From Dehalococcoidia bacterium (lineage in GTDB: Bacteria; Chloroflexota; Dehalococcoidia; Lucifugimonadales; UBA3495), in assembly GCA_021295965.1 (NCBI GenBank), contig JAGWBI010000018.1, positions 1 to 47,099 of the forward strand: DNA of 47,099 nt. Reading direction: 5' to 3'. Position numbers and translations under genes: made by a program. The notes under the pieces were generated by a model. It saw nothing but the letters and a program-made list of their open reading frames with translations, made no database searches and was not told the origin of the DNA. Below, one piece after another: positions 34,312 through 44,450 of the stretch (the stretch's first letter is position 1; every line of letters begins with the position of its first letter).

Positions 34312-35713
<1,402 letters not shown>

Positions 35714-35734
35714 CCCTAGCTAACCCGACCACCC

Positions 35735-35762
35735 GTAGGGGCGGATAATCATTCGCCCCTAC
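35735..35762. repeat. Diverged palindrome, GGGGCGA-arm family
   Basis: GTAGGGGCGGATAA opposite TCATTCGCCCCTAC: the same element as at 10758 with two non-Watson-Crick positions. Lies between ahcY and metK, ahead of the metK ribosome site. Confidence 0.85.
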
Positions 35763-35799
35763 ACACCCGAACCGGGCAAAATCAGGAGGAAAACCACCA

Positions 35800-37056
35800 A
35801 TGCCAATCCAATTCATGACCTCGCCCAAGTACCTGCTCACTTCCGAGTCGGTTACTGAAGGGCACCCCGACAAGGTGTGCGACCAGATTTCCGACGCCGT
35901 GCTGGACGCCTGCTTCAGCGTTGACCCCATGAGCCGCGTTGCCTGCGAGACCGTCGCCGGCAAGAACCTCGTCATGGTCACCGGAGAAATCACCACCCAG
36001 GCCGACCTGGACTTTGATGCCATCACCCGCCGGACCCTGCTGGAAATCGGCTACACCGACCTGAAGTACGGCATTGACGGACATTCCTGCGGCATCATCG
36101 CCAACGCCAGCCAGCAGTCCCCTGACATCAACGCCGGCGTCAGCACCGCCCTGGAGGCTCGCAGCAACGGGGCCGGCCAGGACTCCCGAGAAACCAGCGC
36201 CCGCCGCGCCACCGGCGCCGGCGACCAGGGCATGATGGTCGGCTTCGCCTGCAACGAGACCGACGGCCTGATGCCTCTTACCGTGGACCTGTCCCACCGC
36301 CTGGTGGAACGTCTCGCCGCCGTCCGCAAGGATGGCACGCTGCCCTACCTGGGCCCCGACGGCAAATCCCAGGTCACGGTTGAATACCGCTATGGCAAGC
36401 CCCACCGCGTGGACGCCGTCGTGGTCAGCAGCCAGCACGACGACACCGACGACCGCGATGCCTTCCGGCAGAAGATCTATGACGATATTCGCAAGCACGT
36501 TATAGAGCCAATCGTCCCGGCCCACCTGCTGGACGCGGACACCAAGATCTACGTCAACCCCAGCGGATGGTTCGTGGTCGGCGGCCCCCAGGGCGACACC
36601 GGCCTCACCGGGCGCAAGATCCTGGTGGACACCTACGGCGGCATCGCCCGTCACGGCGGCGGCGCTTTCTCCGGCAAGGACCCGACCAAGGTTGACCGCT
36701 CCGGCGCCTACGCGGCCCGCTACGTGGCCAAGAACCTGGTCGCCGCCGGCTTCGCCGACCGCCTGGAGGTTCTCGTCTCCTACGCCATCGGCGTCGCCGA
36801 GCCCACTTCCGTCGCCATCGAGACCTTCGACACCAACCACATACCCAACGAGCGCATCGAGGAACTGGTCCGCGAGAACTTCGACCTGCGCCCCGGCGCA
36901 ATCATCGAAGACCTCGACCTGCGCCGCCCCATCTATCGCTACACCGCCGCCTATGGTCACTTCGGCCGCAACGACCTGGATCTGCCCTGGGAGCGCACCG
37001 ACAAGGCCGAGGCACTCAAGCAGGCCGCCGGAGCCTTGGCTGCTGCTGGCAACTAA
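35800..37056 (+). CDS. metK: S-adenosylmethionine synthetase
   Basis: Makes SAM from methionine and ATP. 418 aa with [32 protein letters not shown], the P-loop-like [14 protein letters not shown] and [22 protein letters not shown] is 9 bases before the ATG. Together with ahcY, mtnP and mtnA it forms the SAM-use and recovery cluster. No second SAM riboswitch is visible ahead of metK, although metK is a common target of that riboswitch class. Confidence 0.98.
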   Translation: MPIQFMTSPKYLLTSESVTEGHPDKVCDQISDAVLDACFSVDPMSRVACETVAGKNLVMVTGEITTQADLDFDAITRRTLLEIGYTDLKYGIDGHSCGIIANASQQSPDINAGVSTALEARSNGAGQDSRETSARRATGAGDQGMMVGFACNETDGLMPLTVDLSHRLVERLAAVRKDGTLPYLGPDGKSQVTVEYRYGKPHRVDAVVVSSQHDDTDDRDAFRQKIYDDIRKHVIEPIVPAHLLDADTKIYVNPSGWFVVGGPQGDTGLTGRKILVDTYGGIARHGGGAFSGKDPTKVDRSGAYAARYVAKNLVAAGFADRLEVLVSYAIGVAEPTSVAIETFDTNHIPNERIEELVRENFDLRPGAIIEDLDLRRPIYRYTAAYGHFGRNDLDLPWERTDKAEALKQAAGALAAAGN

Positions 37057-37182
37057 TCGCCCACGACCAGACGCCAGAGTTCATTCTGCTCTCCTGCCGG
37101 CATCGGCGGGGGAGCATTTTGTTGATAATTCGCAGAATGACGTAAATCTGTTCACCCGTTTCACGCGATCCGGGGCGGTAAA

Positions 37183-37677
37183 ATGACCTCCGACCTCACA
37201 GAAACTGGGAGCGTGAGCGAAGTGCCGGCACAACCCATGGACAAAATCGTTCCTCTGCGCCGTCTCGTGTCCTGGCTCATTGACCGGCTGCTGTTTCTCG
37301 TTGCCGGAGCCATCGTCCTCTACGTAATCGGCAAGCTGGGCTCTCCCGGGCCGGAGTTCGTCAGCTTCGACGTTTACCACTTCTTCGCCATACAGATGCC
37401 TTTGACCTTGCTCATAACCTACCTGATGTGGTTTGGCGTCATGGCAAAGTTCGGGCCGCCGGGCCGCCGTTTGACGGGAACCGACGTACGCCGACGACGC
37501 GGCGGGGACGCCGGCTGGCGCAGGAAAGTAACGCGGGCCGCCGCCAAATTCCTGCTGCATCATACCCTCATCGGCTTCGTGATCGATGCCCTGTTCATCC
37601 TGCGGGACCGCGCGGAACGCCGCTCCATCCCCGACCGCATCGCCGGCACCGTCATCGCCCGCCGCCGCTGGAGCTGA
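37183..37677 (+). CDS. RDD-like membrane protein
   Basis: 164 aa with two clear membrane helices (about 38-55, LLFLVAGAIVLYVIGKLG; about 65-85) and a weak third near 120-140. PLRRLVSWLIDRLLFL shows the Arg/Asp-Arg pattern of the RDD family, and RAERRSIPDRIAGTVI matches the RDD end SDRxAxTxVV. The part between is unusually Arg-rich. Role unknown; RDD proteins are often transport-related. A related protein lies at 39894. Confidence 0.75.
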   Translation: MTSDLTETGSVSEVPAQPMDKIVPLRRLVSWLIDRLLFLVAGAIVLYVIGKLGSPGPEFVSFDVYHFFAIQMPLTLLITYLMWFGVMAKFGPPGRRLTGTDVRRRRGGDAGWRRKVTRAAAKFLLHHTLIGFVIDALFILRDRAERRSIPDRIAGTVIARRRWS

Positions 37678-37704
37678 AGGCCAATGCCGCCGGCGCAGCG
37701 CCAA

Positions 37705-38190
37705 TCAGGGGCGCCGGATGATAGTCACACCCAACTGCGTGGCGATGGCGGCGACTGTTTCCGGCCAGACGTTGCGGGTTATCAGAAATGCCCCGGTGGG
37801 AATGCCCGTTATCCGGGTGATGGCGGCAGCGCGCTCGGCGGCGTTTTTCAAGTCGTCCTCGTTGAAAGTTACCGATACCTCAATAGCGGCGAGGCGATGG
37901 GGAGCCGTGCCTTCCCTTTGTTCCCGGGCGATGATGTCAACGTTGCGGCCACCCTCGTATTCTTCCCTGGTAATTAGCCCGTTGCGGCGCGCCTGTATCA
38001 ACTGACGGTTGATCGAAGTCCGGTCAGCCAACACGGCAAAGTCAAAGTAGTCCATCATCGCGGCGTCAATCTGCTCAGCGCAGCGCCTTGCGTAAGATTC
38101 ATTGACGAGCTCGCCTAGCTGGCATATGAGGGCGGTGAGAGCGCGTGTGTTATCGTCGAGACGCTCGCATAGACCGGGTAACTTCGTCAA
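37705..38190 (-). CDS. Nuclease-like domain protein (EVS type), short paralogue
   Basis: 161 aa, starting at a TTG because no ATG is available downstream without loss of the first helix. The domain has GGRNVDIIARE and LAAIEVSVTFNEDDLKNAAERAA, corresponding to ALDADIIVAG and YAVVEIGVTVN of the 21858 protein, a possible PD-(D/E)XK fold with Ser or Gly for Lys. It lacks the long coiled coil of the paralogue but keeps a short one (LDDNTRALTALI). It stands alone on the minus strand between RDD and phosphohexomutase genes. Function unknown. Confidence 0.72.
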   Translation of the reverse strand: MTKLPGLCERLDDNTRALTALICQLGELVNESYARRCAEQIDAAMMDYFDFAVLADRTSINRQLIQARRNGLITREEYEGGRNVDIIAREQREGTAPHRLAAIEVSVTFNEDDLKNAAERAAAITRITGIPTGAFLITRNVWPETVAAIATQLGVTIIRRP

Positions 38191-38313
38191 GGGGTCTCAT
38201 ACATACTCCCGATTAGCGCATATGAAATTACAACTCCGCCACTCCGGCGCAGGGCGGGTTCCAAAGGCAACATCGTGCGCAAATTAGGTATGAATCTGAC
38301 GATTTAGGGCGCT

Positions 38314-38339
38314 GGATTCCCGCTTTCGCCGGAATGACG
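38314..38339. repeat. GGATTCCCGC...GGAATGACG repeat
   Basis: GGATTCCCGCTTTCGCC followed by GGAATGACG: an imperfect inverted element (ATTCC/GGAAT). Related copies lie at 46731-46815 on the opposite orientation. It is in the 240-base gap upstream of the phosphohexomutase gene, which otherwise holds no gene. Confidence 0.65.
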
Positions 38340-38415
38340 GTGACGGTTCAACTCATATGCGATTGCCCCGGACTCTGCCCACTTCGCCAGTGTAACACTC
38401 GCGGCACAGCCGCCA

Positions 38416-38424
38416 TGCTAGAAT
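38416..38424 (+). promoter_or_regulatory. Extended -10 element directly before the phosphohexomutase gene
   Basis: TGCTAGAAT (extended -10 with TAGAAT at 38419-38424) lies 6 bases before the ATG at 38431, so transcription would begin at or next to the start codon and the mRNA would be leaderless. There is no good -35 at the usual spacing and no Shine-Dalgarno sequence. Confidence 0.4.
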
Positions 38425-38430
38425 TGACTT

Positions 38431-39849
38431 ATGGACACCCCAATCAAGTTCGGCACCGATGGTTGGCGCGGCATCATCGCCGACGATTTCACCTTCGGCA
38501 ACGTGGCCCGCTGCTCCCAGGGGTTGGCGGATTACCTTCGCGCCGAGGGTTCGGCGGGCAACGGGCTGGTGGTGGGATACGACACCCGGTTTGCCTCTCG
38601 TGAATTTGCCGAAACGGTGGCCTCAGTCATCGCCGGCAACGGCATCGCGGTGCATCTCTGCGTGGAGCCGGCTCCCACCCCCGTCGTCAGCCATGAGGTC
38701 GTGCAACTGGGCGCGGCCGGCGGGGTGGTCGTCACGTCCAGCCACAATCCCGCCGCTTGGAGCGGTTTCAAGTTCAAATCGGCCCAGGGCGGCAGCGCCA
38801 GCCAGGCGGTTACCGACCTGCTGGAACTCTGCATCGACTCCGCCGGATCTCCCAAAACGCTGCCGCTGGAGGCGGGACGCGACGCCGGTTTGGTCCACGA
38901 CATTGACCCGGCGCCGGCCTACCGGGAATCGATTGCCCGACTAGTCAACCTGGACGTCATACGCGCCGCCGGGCTGACGGTAATGGTGGATGCCATGCAC
39001 GGCGCCGGCGCTGGATATATTCCCGGGCTCTTGAAGGGCGGGACCACCTCCATCACCGAGTTGCGGTCCGAAGTCAACCCAGCCTTCCCCGGCATGGCCC
39101 AGCCCGAACCCATTGCCCACAACCTTGCCGAGCTTTGCCGCCGCGTTCCCGCCGAGGGAGCGTCGGCCGGACTCGCCCTGGACGGCGACGCCGACCGCAT
39201 CGGCCTGGTGGATGAGACCGGGCGCTTCGTCAGCACTCTTGAGGTGTTTTCCCTGCTGGCTCTCTACCTCCTGGAGCGGGGCGATCGGGGCGCGTTGGTC
39301 AAGGGGGTAACCGCGTCGGTTATGCTCAACAAGCTGGCCCAGCGATACAGCGTGGACATCGCCGAGATGCCGGTGGGCTTCAAGAACATCGGCCCGCGTT
39401 TCGTGGCTGATGACGCATTGCTGGGCGGCGAGGAAAGCGGCGGCTACGCCTTTCGCGGGCACATCCCCGAGCGCGATGGCATCCTCAGCGGCCTGTACCT
39501 GCTGGAGTACATGGCCGTGGCGGGACTGACCGCCTCAGGTATGGTGCGACGGCTGTTTGACTTGGTGGGCGAACATCGTTACCAACGCCGGGACGTGGCA
39601 TTCGACCCGGCGCAACGGTCCGCCATCATGGAGCGGCTGGTCGAGTCGCCGTTGTCGGAACTTGCCGGGATGCCCGTACGCGGTATGGATGAAATCGACG
39701 GCCGGCGCTGGATGCTGGACGCCGGCTGGGTAGCGGCACGCTTCTCCGGCACAGAGCCCCTGCTGCGTATCTACTGCGAGGCCGACACCGAGGCCAATGT
39801 AACCGGCCTGCTGGACGCCATGCAGGCCCATCTGGGAGTCGCAAACTGA
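38431..39849 (+). CDS. Phosphoglucomutase/phosphomannomutase family protein
   Basis: Interconverts hexose 1- and 6-phosphates. 472 aa with the four landmarks in order: KFGTDGWRG (6-14), phosphoserine loop TSSHNP with Ser104, metal loop DGDADR (251-256), sugar-specificity loop GGEESGG and phosphate loop FSGTEPLLR. The GGEESGG loop fits glucose or mannose phosphate rather than glucosamine. No Shine-Dalgarno; see the -10 element just upstream. It is likely for cell-wall or exopolysaccharide precursors. Confidence 0.95.
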   Translation: MDTPIKFGTDGWRGIIADDFTFGNVARCSQGLADYLRAEGSAGNGLVVGYDTRFASREFAETVASVIAGNGIAVHLCVEPAPTPVVSHEVVQLGAAGGVVVTSSHNPAAWSGFKFKSAQGGSASQAVTDLLELCIDSAGSPKTLPLEAGRDAGLVHDIDPAPAYRESIARLVNLDVIRAAGLTVMVDAMHGAGAGYIPGLLKGGTTSITELRSEVNPAFPGMAQPEPIAHNLAELCRRVPAEGASAGLALDGDADRIGLVDETGRFVSTLEVFSLLALYLLERGDRGALVKGVTASVMLNKLAQRYSVDIAEMPVGFKNIGPRFVADDALLGGEESGGYAFRGHIPERDGILSGLYLLEYMAVAGLTASGMVRRLFDLVGEHRYQRRDVAFDPAQRSAIMERLVESPLSELAGMPVRGMDEIDGRRWMLDAGWVAARFSGTEPLLRIYCEADTEANVTGLLDAMQAHLGVAN

Positions 39850-39893
39850 ACCAAAGACCGCGACGCAACGTATAACTTTATGGAGGCTTCGCC

Positions 39894-40241
39894 ATGGAAC
39901 CTGCCAGCCCGGTGCGCCGGTTGTTCGCAAATCTGCTCGACGCGATACTGTTTTTCCTGACCCTCATCATTGGATACATCATCTGGTGGTTGATCGTCTT
40001 GGCTCGTGGCCAAACTCCGGGCAAACAATTGCTGGGCATACGCGCCATCAAGCGCGACGGAGCGCCCTCCGGTTGGGGCAACACCTTCGTCCGCGAAATC
40101 GTCAAGGCCGTGGCGCACAGCTTCGTCATCGGCTACTTCGCCGACGCCATCCTGCTTTTGATGGACGATGACGAACACCGCTCCATATCCGACCGGGTGG
40201 CTAACACGGTGGTGGTTCGCAACCAACCCGCCATGATGTAG
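39894..40241 (+). CDS. RDD-family membrane protein
   Basis: 115 aa. VRRLFANLLDAILFF begins with the R...D pattern, then a hydrophobic helix (LTLIIGYIIWWLIVL), RGQTPGKQLLGIRAI, the family signature, and a second helical part ending SISDRVANTVVV. Shorter than most RDD proteins, with only two membrane segments. GGAGG lies upstream of the ATG. It has no clear functional link to the HEPN/MNT genes that follow. Confidence 0.88.
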   Translation: MEPASPVRRLFANLLDAILFFLTLIIGYIIWWLIVLARGQTPGKQLLGIRAIKRDGAPSGWGNTFVREIVKAVAHSFVIGYFADAILLLMDDDEHRSISDRVANTVVVRNQPAMM

Positions 40242-40268
40242 CTTGGCTGCACTTACGGAGACGCGGAC

Positions 40269-40580
40269 ATGGTTACCGATACTCAACAACAGCAGATCAC
40301 CGACTTCTGCCGCAAGCACCACATCATCAAGTTCTGGCTGGTGGACGAGGCTTTCGACGCACCGCTCCCCGACCAGTTGGAAACGGGGAACACGCCCACG
40401 GCGATCGTAGCTTTCCAACAAGGGAAGACTCCGGATTTCTTTACTTTCCTTGATATGGAGGAAGAGCTGAAGGAGAGTACCGGCCCGGGAACCACTCTTT
40501 ATACCGAGGTTGGGTTTAACCAGCGGGAAATGAGTTTGGCTCGCGAACTGGCCGTGTTTCACTATGCCGCTCCTCAGTGA
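40269..40580 (+). CDS. Degenerate MNT-like nucleotidyltransferase (probable HEPN partner)
   Basis: 103 aa. Its second half, TAIVAFQQGKTPDFFTFLDMEEEL, aligns with the MNT antitoxin block LLVEFEPGKTPGFF...DLEEEL. The catalytic part expected before it (GSxxxG, then DxD) is replaced by LVDEAFDAPLP and DQLETGNT, so nucleotide transfer looks lost. It overlaps the HEPN gene by 17 bases, the standard arrangement of HEPN/MNT toxin-antitoxin pairs. It may neutralise by binding instead of by AMPylation. Confidence 0.75.
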   Translation: MVTDTQQQQITDFCRKHHIIKFWLVDEAFDAPLPDQLETGNTPTAIVAFQQGKTPDFFTFLDMEEELKESTGPGTTLYTEVGFNQREMSLARELAVFHYAAPQ

Positions 40581-40905
40581 AAACTTGGGCTATATGCTGG
40601 CCGCCGCTGTAGATGCCATTAGCGCCCTCGGAGGATACAGTCTGTACGAATTGCAGCAGAACCGGGAAAAACAGGCTGCTCTCTGTTATCTGGTTATTGT
40701 TGCCGGAGAATCCGCCAATCGTGTCAGGGAAAGTGGACAGCACGAACAATACCCACAAATTCAATGGCACAGCCTGGCCGGGATGCGCAATCGTCTGGCC
40801 CACCAGCATCATCGTGTTGACTTCGATATTGTAATGCAGACCGTGACTGTGAATTTCCCCCAACTCATCGCCTCTATCGAGGCCATTTTGGATGATTTGC
40901 CATGA
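40564..40905 (+). CDS. HEPN-domain protein (DUF86-type toxin)
   Basis: 113 aa, all-helical. The RNase signature R-x4-H is present as R75-N-R-L-A-H80 (AGMRNRLAHQHH), followed by VDFDIVMQTV as in DUF86 proteins. HEPN toxins of this type cut RNA and are paired with MNT antitoxins; the preceding gene is a degenerate MNT. The TGA overlaps the next ATG by 4 bases (ATGA), tying it to the CcdA-like gene in translation, probably by chance of position. Confidence 0.87.
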   Translation: MPLLSENLGYMLAAAVDAISALGGYSLYELQQNREKQAALCYLVIVAGESANRVRESGQHEQYPQIQWHSLAGMRNRLAHQHHRVDFDIVMQTVTVNFPQLIASIEAILDDLP

Positions 40906-41825
40906 CTACCCCAGCAGAATCTCCAGCCTCCGGTGTTTCCCTACTGGACCGGCTGCCGGTTAGCCGCAGTATCCTGATCGCGACGGCCATCGCGGCGGTA
41001 GCCTACGCCATCGCCGTCGTCGGCGCGCTCCTGCTCCGCAGCAGCGAGGGCATCGACGGCGTCAACCGTTTCGTTGAGCTATTGTCCGGGTCTTCGGGCA
41101 CCGGCATCTCCAACGTGGGCATCAAGCTCGGTTTCGCCTATGCGGTGGGAGCGGCCTCTGCGGTCAATCCCTGCGGCTTCGCCATGCTGCCCGCCTACCT
41201 GGGCCTGTACGTCAGCGGCGGCAATCGGGAGCAGGACAGCCGGAAACCGGTCCTGTTAATCGCTCGGGCGCTCATGGTCGGCCTGTCCGTTTCGGTCGGG
41301 TTCGTGATCCTCTTCGGGTTGGTGGGACTGATCCTGGGGTTCGGTTCTCAGGCCATCGTGGTGGCGGCGCTACCCTACGTGGGCCTGGCGATAGGCGTGC
41401 TGCTCATCGGGGCCGGCGCATTCATGGCCGGCGGCGGCAAGATCTACACCAGCCTGGCCCAGCGGGCGGCGTCCCGCATCGGCGACCCGGGGCAGATGAA
41501 CCTGCCCGGTTACGTGCTGTTTGGCGTGAGCTATGGCCTGGCGTCGCTGAGTTGCACGCTGCCGCTGTTCCTGGCCGTCCTGGGGGTTGGCGCCGGTTTG
41601 TCGTCCGGTTGGCTGGAAACCTTGGGCCAGTTTGTGCTCTACGCCGCCGGCATGGGCAGCGTAATACTGGCGTTGACCTTGGGGATGGCCGTGGCCCGTT
41701 CGGTAATGGTGCGGTGGCTGCGGGCCGTTCTGCCCTACGTGGGCATTGTGGGCGCCTGGCTCATGGTGGTGGCCGGCGTGTACATCATGTTCTACTGGCT
41801 GACCATAGGCCGGGATCTGTTCTGA
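40902..41825 (+). CDS. CcdA/DsbD-family thiol-disulfide membrane protein
   Basis: 307 aa with about seven membrane helices. The redox Cys pair is clear: Cys91 in SAVNPCGFAMLPAYL and Cys219 in SLSCTLPLFLAV, each in a membrane segment, as in CcdA. Such proteins carry reducing equivalents across the membrane for cytochrome c maturation or disulfide reduction. No cytochrome c maturation genes are nearby. The first residues (1-45) form an extra helix before the core. Confidence 0.9.
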   Translation: MTTPAESPASGVSLLDRLPVSRSILIATAIAAVAYAIAVVGALLLRSSEGIDGVNRFVELLSGSSGTGISNVGIKLGFAYAVGAASAVNPCGFAMLPAYLGLYVSGGNREQDSRKPVLLIARALMVGLSVSVGFVILFGLVGLILGFGSQAIVVAALPYVGLAIGVLLIGAGAFMAGGGKIYTSLAQRAASRIGDPGQMNLPGYVLFGVSYGLASLSCTLPLFLAVLGVGAGLSSGWLETLGQFVLYAAGMGSVILALTLGMAVARSVMVRWLRAVLPYVGIVGAWLMVVAGVYIMFYWLTIGRDLF

Positions 41826-41876
41826 TCCCGCCCTTTCCTCGCGGCCGGCAGCGCCCGGCGTCCTTCGCTGAGTCCG

Positions 41877-42296
41877 TTATGATGGGATGGTAAAGACAGT
41901 ACGCCCGTCGGCATCGTGGGTGTGATTCGCCAGCCCGACCAGTATCTTGTTGGTTTGCTGGACATCGGCCCTCAGCTCACTGATGGCGGCGGTGAGGGCG
42001 TCAAACCTGGCGTCGTATTTGGTTTCCAGGGCGTCAAACCTGGTTTCCAGGGCGTCAAACCTGGCGTCGTATTTGGTTTCCAGGGCGTCAAACCTGATTT
42101 CCAGGGCGTCAAACCTGGCATCGTATTTGGTTACCAAGTCGTCGACTTTGCCGCTCAACTCGGTGATGCTGGCGTCCTGAGTGTTGACCTGGTTAACCAA
42201 CTTACCCAGTTGGAAAGCGCCCCTGAGCAACGCCGCGATCACGGTGACGCCGAGGCTGATTCCGGCTATGATGGCTATGATGACCGGTGGACTCAC
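41877..42296 (-). CDS. Membrane-anchored coiled-coil protein with tandem repeats
   Basis: 139 aa starting at a GTG with GGAGG 6 bases upstream. One N-terminal membrane helix (VIIAIIAGISLGVTVIAALL) is followed by a coiled coil with an 18-residue repeat built on TKYDARFDALE and RFDALE, present two and a half times. The DNA repeats are 54 bp and almost identical, so the array is recent and may change length. Similar DUF1640-like or YadA-stalk-like helical proteins exist, but I cannot name a family. Confidence 0.75.
   Translation of the reverse strand: MSPPVIIAIIAGISLGVTVIAALLRGAFQLGKLVNQVNTQDASITELSGKVDDLVTKYDARFDALEIRFDALETKYDARFDALETRFDALETKYDARFDALTAAISELRADVQQTNKILVGLANHTHDADGRTVFTIPS
41995..42135. 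repeat. 54-bp tandem repeat inside a coiled-coil gene
   Basis: Units 41995-42048 and 42049-42102 are nearly identical (a 33-bp and a 21-bp half, each beginning AGGGCGTCAAACCTG), followed by a partial third unit to 42135. The length is a multiple of three, so copy-number change keeps the frame. Confidence 0.9.
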
Positions 42297-42329
42297 CGTC
42301 GGCCTCCAACTAATAATGCCGGCGCGAGT

Positions 42330-42746
42330 TCAGCGCTTGGTGTACTGCGGGGCGCGTCGGGCTCGCTTCAGTCCGTACTTCTTGCTTTCCTTGACCCGGG
42401 CGTCGCGGGTGATAAAGCCGGCCCGGCGCAGGTTCGCCTTGAGGTTGGGATCGAAGAGCACCAGCGCCCGCGATATACCGTGTCGGATTGCCTCAGCCTG
42501 GGCGTTGACGCCTCCGCCGGACACCTGGGCCTGCACGCGGAAGCGACCCACCGTGCCGGAGGTCGAGAAAGGTTCGCGCACGGTGGACTGCCAGGGCAGC
42601 CAGTTGAAGTATTCTTCCATGGGCTTGTCGTTGACGATGATGGCCGTGCCGTCGTCGGGATAGAGGCGCACCTTGGCGATAGCCCGCTTGCGCCGGCCCG
42701 TTCCGTAGAAGTACTGCTGCTGCTGAGGTTCTGTTTGCGTCACCAT
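42330..42746 (-). CDS. rpsI: 30S ribosomal protein S9
   Basis: 138 aa. YFYGTGRRKRAIAKVRL begins the core and the C-terminal tail KKYGLKRARRAPQYTKR, which reaches the ribosomal P site, is intact. Follows rplM after 52 bases, as in most bacteria. A Gln-rich leader (TQTEPQQQQ) precedes the core. Confidence 0.98.
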   Translation of the reverse strand: MVTQTEPQQQQYFYGTGRRKRAIAKVRLYPDDGTAIIVNDKPMEEYFNWLPWQSTVREPFSTSGTVGRFRVQAQVSGGGVNAQAEAIRHGISRALVLFDPNLKANLRRAGFITRDARVKESKKYGLKRARRAPQYTKR

Positions 42747-42798
42747 ATTGAATACCTGCTTGCCGGTGGGTGGTTAATGGCCGGGAGAATCGCTGGGC

Positions 42799-43230
42799 CT
42801 ACTCTTCGCTGCCGACCTGCGCTTCGTGGGGATGCTGGTCGCCGGCGTACACGCGCAGCCGCCGCAGCATTTGTCGGCCCTGCCGGTTGGACGGGAGCAT
42901 TCCCTTGACCGCCAGCTGCACGACCCGGTCCGGACGCTGCTCCATCATGTCGCGCATCAGGAAGGACTTCAGGTTGCCCACGTATCCGCTGTGCCGGTAG
43001 TACATCTTCTGCATCAGCTTGCGCCCGGTGATGCGCACCTTGTCGGCATTGATGACCACCACGTGGCAGCCGGTGATGACGTGAGGCGTGTAGGTGGGCT
43101 GGTCCTTGCCCTGGAGGGCGACGGCGACCTGTCGGGCCAGCCGGCCCAGACTGATGCCGGTAGCGTCGATGACGCGCCAGCGGTCCGGCACGTCGCCGGC
43201 TTTGGCGAAATAAGTGCTGGTTCGTTTCAT
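42799..43230 (-). CDS. rplM: 50S ribosomal protein L13
   Basis: 143 aa from the ATG at 43230 (MKRTSTYFAK), one base after the truA stop. WRVIDATGISLGRLARQVA, YTPHVITGCHVVVINADKV and AVKGMLPSNRQGRQML are family blocks. The truA-rplM-rpsI order matches that of Firmicutes. Confidence 0.97.
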   Translation of the reverse strand: MKRTSTYFAKAGDVPDRWRVIDATGISLGRLARQVAVALQGKDQPTYTPHVITGCHVVVINADKVRITGRKLMQKMYYRHSGYVGNLKSFLMRDMMEQRPDRVVQLAVKGMLPSNRQGRQMLRRLRVYAGDQHPHEAQVGSEE

Positions 43231-43231
43231 G

Positions 43232-44041
43232 TCAGTTGGCAACCTTTAGCAAGTGGTCGTGTTCAGGGTAGTGTACTGACTGCAGGCACAGTCCTTTGGC
43301 CGGGAGTGTGGGAATTTGGTGTTGTCGTTGCGTGCGTCCGGCCAGGGTTTCCGACATAGCGTGAACGGGAAGTCTGCCTTTGCCTATTTCCACCAGTACC
43401 GCATTGGCTCGCCTGATTTGATGACGCAGGAACCCTGTGGCGGCACAGTCGATGATGATGACATCCTCATTTGCGGGGTCGCGGCTTACGTTCCAGTTGA
43501 ACACCTGCCGCACTGCGCTTTGATCCTCCGGGTGCCCGGTGGCAATTTGCCGGAAATCCCTGATGCCCAGCAGGCTCGCGGCGGCCTGTCGCATCGCGGC
43601 GAGGTCCAGCGTAACTCTCTCCTGATGGTGAGTGCGCCGCAACAGCGGAGACGGAACCGCCCGGTTGAGGATACTATACCGGTAACGGCGTTTCCTCGCG
43701 CTGCGACGGGCATTGAAATCGGGTGGCATATCGCTGGCGGCCGTAACTCTGATCGCGTCGGGCAGATAGTGGTTCATCGCGGCGATGATCACGTCCGTCC
43801 GGTGTGCGCTGCAAGTCGCCAGATCCACCACCTGCCCCAGGGCGTGCGCTCCGGAGTCGGTGCGACTGGCTCCCCTGACCCTGACGATCTCGCCGGTGAG
43901 TTTGGCGAAGGCTTGTTCCAGCTCTCCCTGTATGGTGGCTGCGCCGGCTTGCCACTGGAAGCCGGCGTATTCGGTGCCTTCGTATGCCACCACCAGGGCG
44001 ATGCGACGTCCCTTCATTTCGGCAGTGCGCTGGGATGTCAT
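43232..44041 (-). CDS. truA: tRNA pseudouridine synthase A
   Basis: Converts U38-40 of tRNA anticodon arms to pseudouridine. 269 aa. The catalytic Asp62 is in SRTDSGAHALGQV; RRYRYSILNR and GFLRHQIRR are conserved. A start eight codons downstream at MKGRRIALVV is equally possible; neither has a clear ribosome site. Lies between rplQ and rplM in the ribosomal cluster. Confidence 0.95.
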   Translation of the reverse strand: MTSQRTAEMKGRRIALVVAYEGTEYAGFQWQAGAATIQGELEQAFAKLTGEIVRVRGASRTDSGAHALGQVVDLATCSAHRTDVIIAAMNHYLPDAIRVTAASDMPPDFNARRSARKRRYRYSILNRAVPSPLLRRTHHQERVTLDLAAMRQAAASLLGIRDFRQIATGHPEDQSAVRQVFNWNVSRDPANEDVIIIDCAATGFLRHQIRRANAVLVEIGKGRLPVHAMSETLAGRTQRQHQIPTLPAKGLCLQSVHYPEHDHLLKVAN

Positions 44042-44094
44042 GTGGTAATTCGGGCGATGGCAATTCCTCGCTGGATGGGATTCGTGAGGACAGA

Positions 44095-44448
44095 TCAGAC
44101 CAGCTCGATGACGGCCATGGAGGCGCCGTCGCCCTGGCGCGGCCCCAACTTAACAATGCGGGTGTATCCGCCGGGGCGTTCCGCATAGCGGGGGCCGAGT
44201 TCGTCAAAGATCTTGGCGACGACCGCCTTGTTGGGCAACTTGCTCAGGGCAGTGCGGCGGTTGTGGAGCGAACCCTTCTTGCCGTGGGTGATGAGCTTCT
44301 CGGTCATCACGCGGGTCTCCTTGGCCTTGGCCAGGGTGGTGGTAATGCGCTCGTGTGTGATCAAGTCCGCCGTCAAGCCACGGAGGAGAGCTTTGCGCTG
44401 ATCCTTATACCGGCTGAGTTTGCGGCCGGTGACGCGGTGGGAGGGCAT
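44095..44448 (-). CDS. rplQ: 50S ribosomal protein L17
   Basis: 117 aa beginning [39 protein letters not shown] is the family core. Starts two bases after the rpoA stop with GGAG about 7 bases upstream, so it is coupled to rpoA. Confidence 0.98.
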   Translation of the reverse strand: MPSHRVTGRKLSRYKDQRKALLRGLTADLITHERITTTLAKAKETRVMTEKLITHGKKGSLHNRRTALSKLPNKAVVAKIFDELGPRYAERPGGYTRIVKLGPRQGDGASMAVIELV

Positions 44449-44450
44449 TG

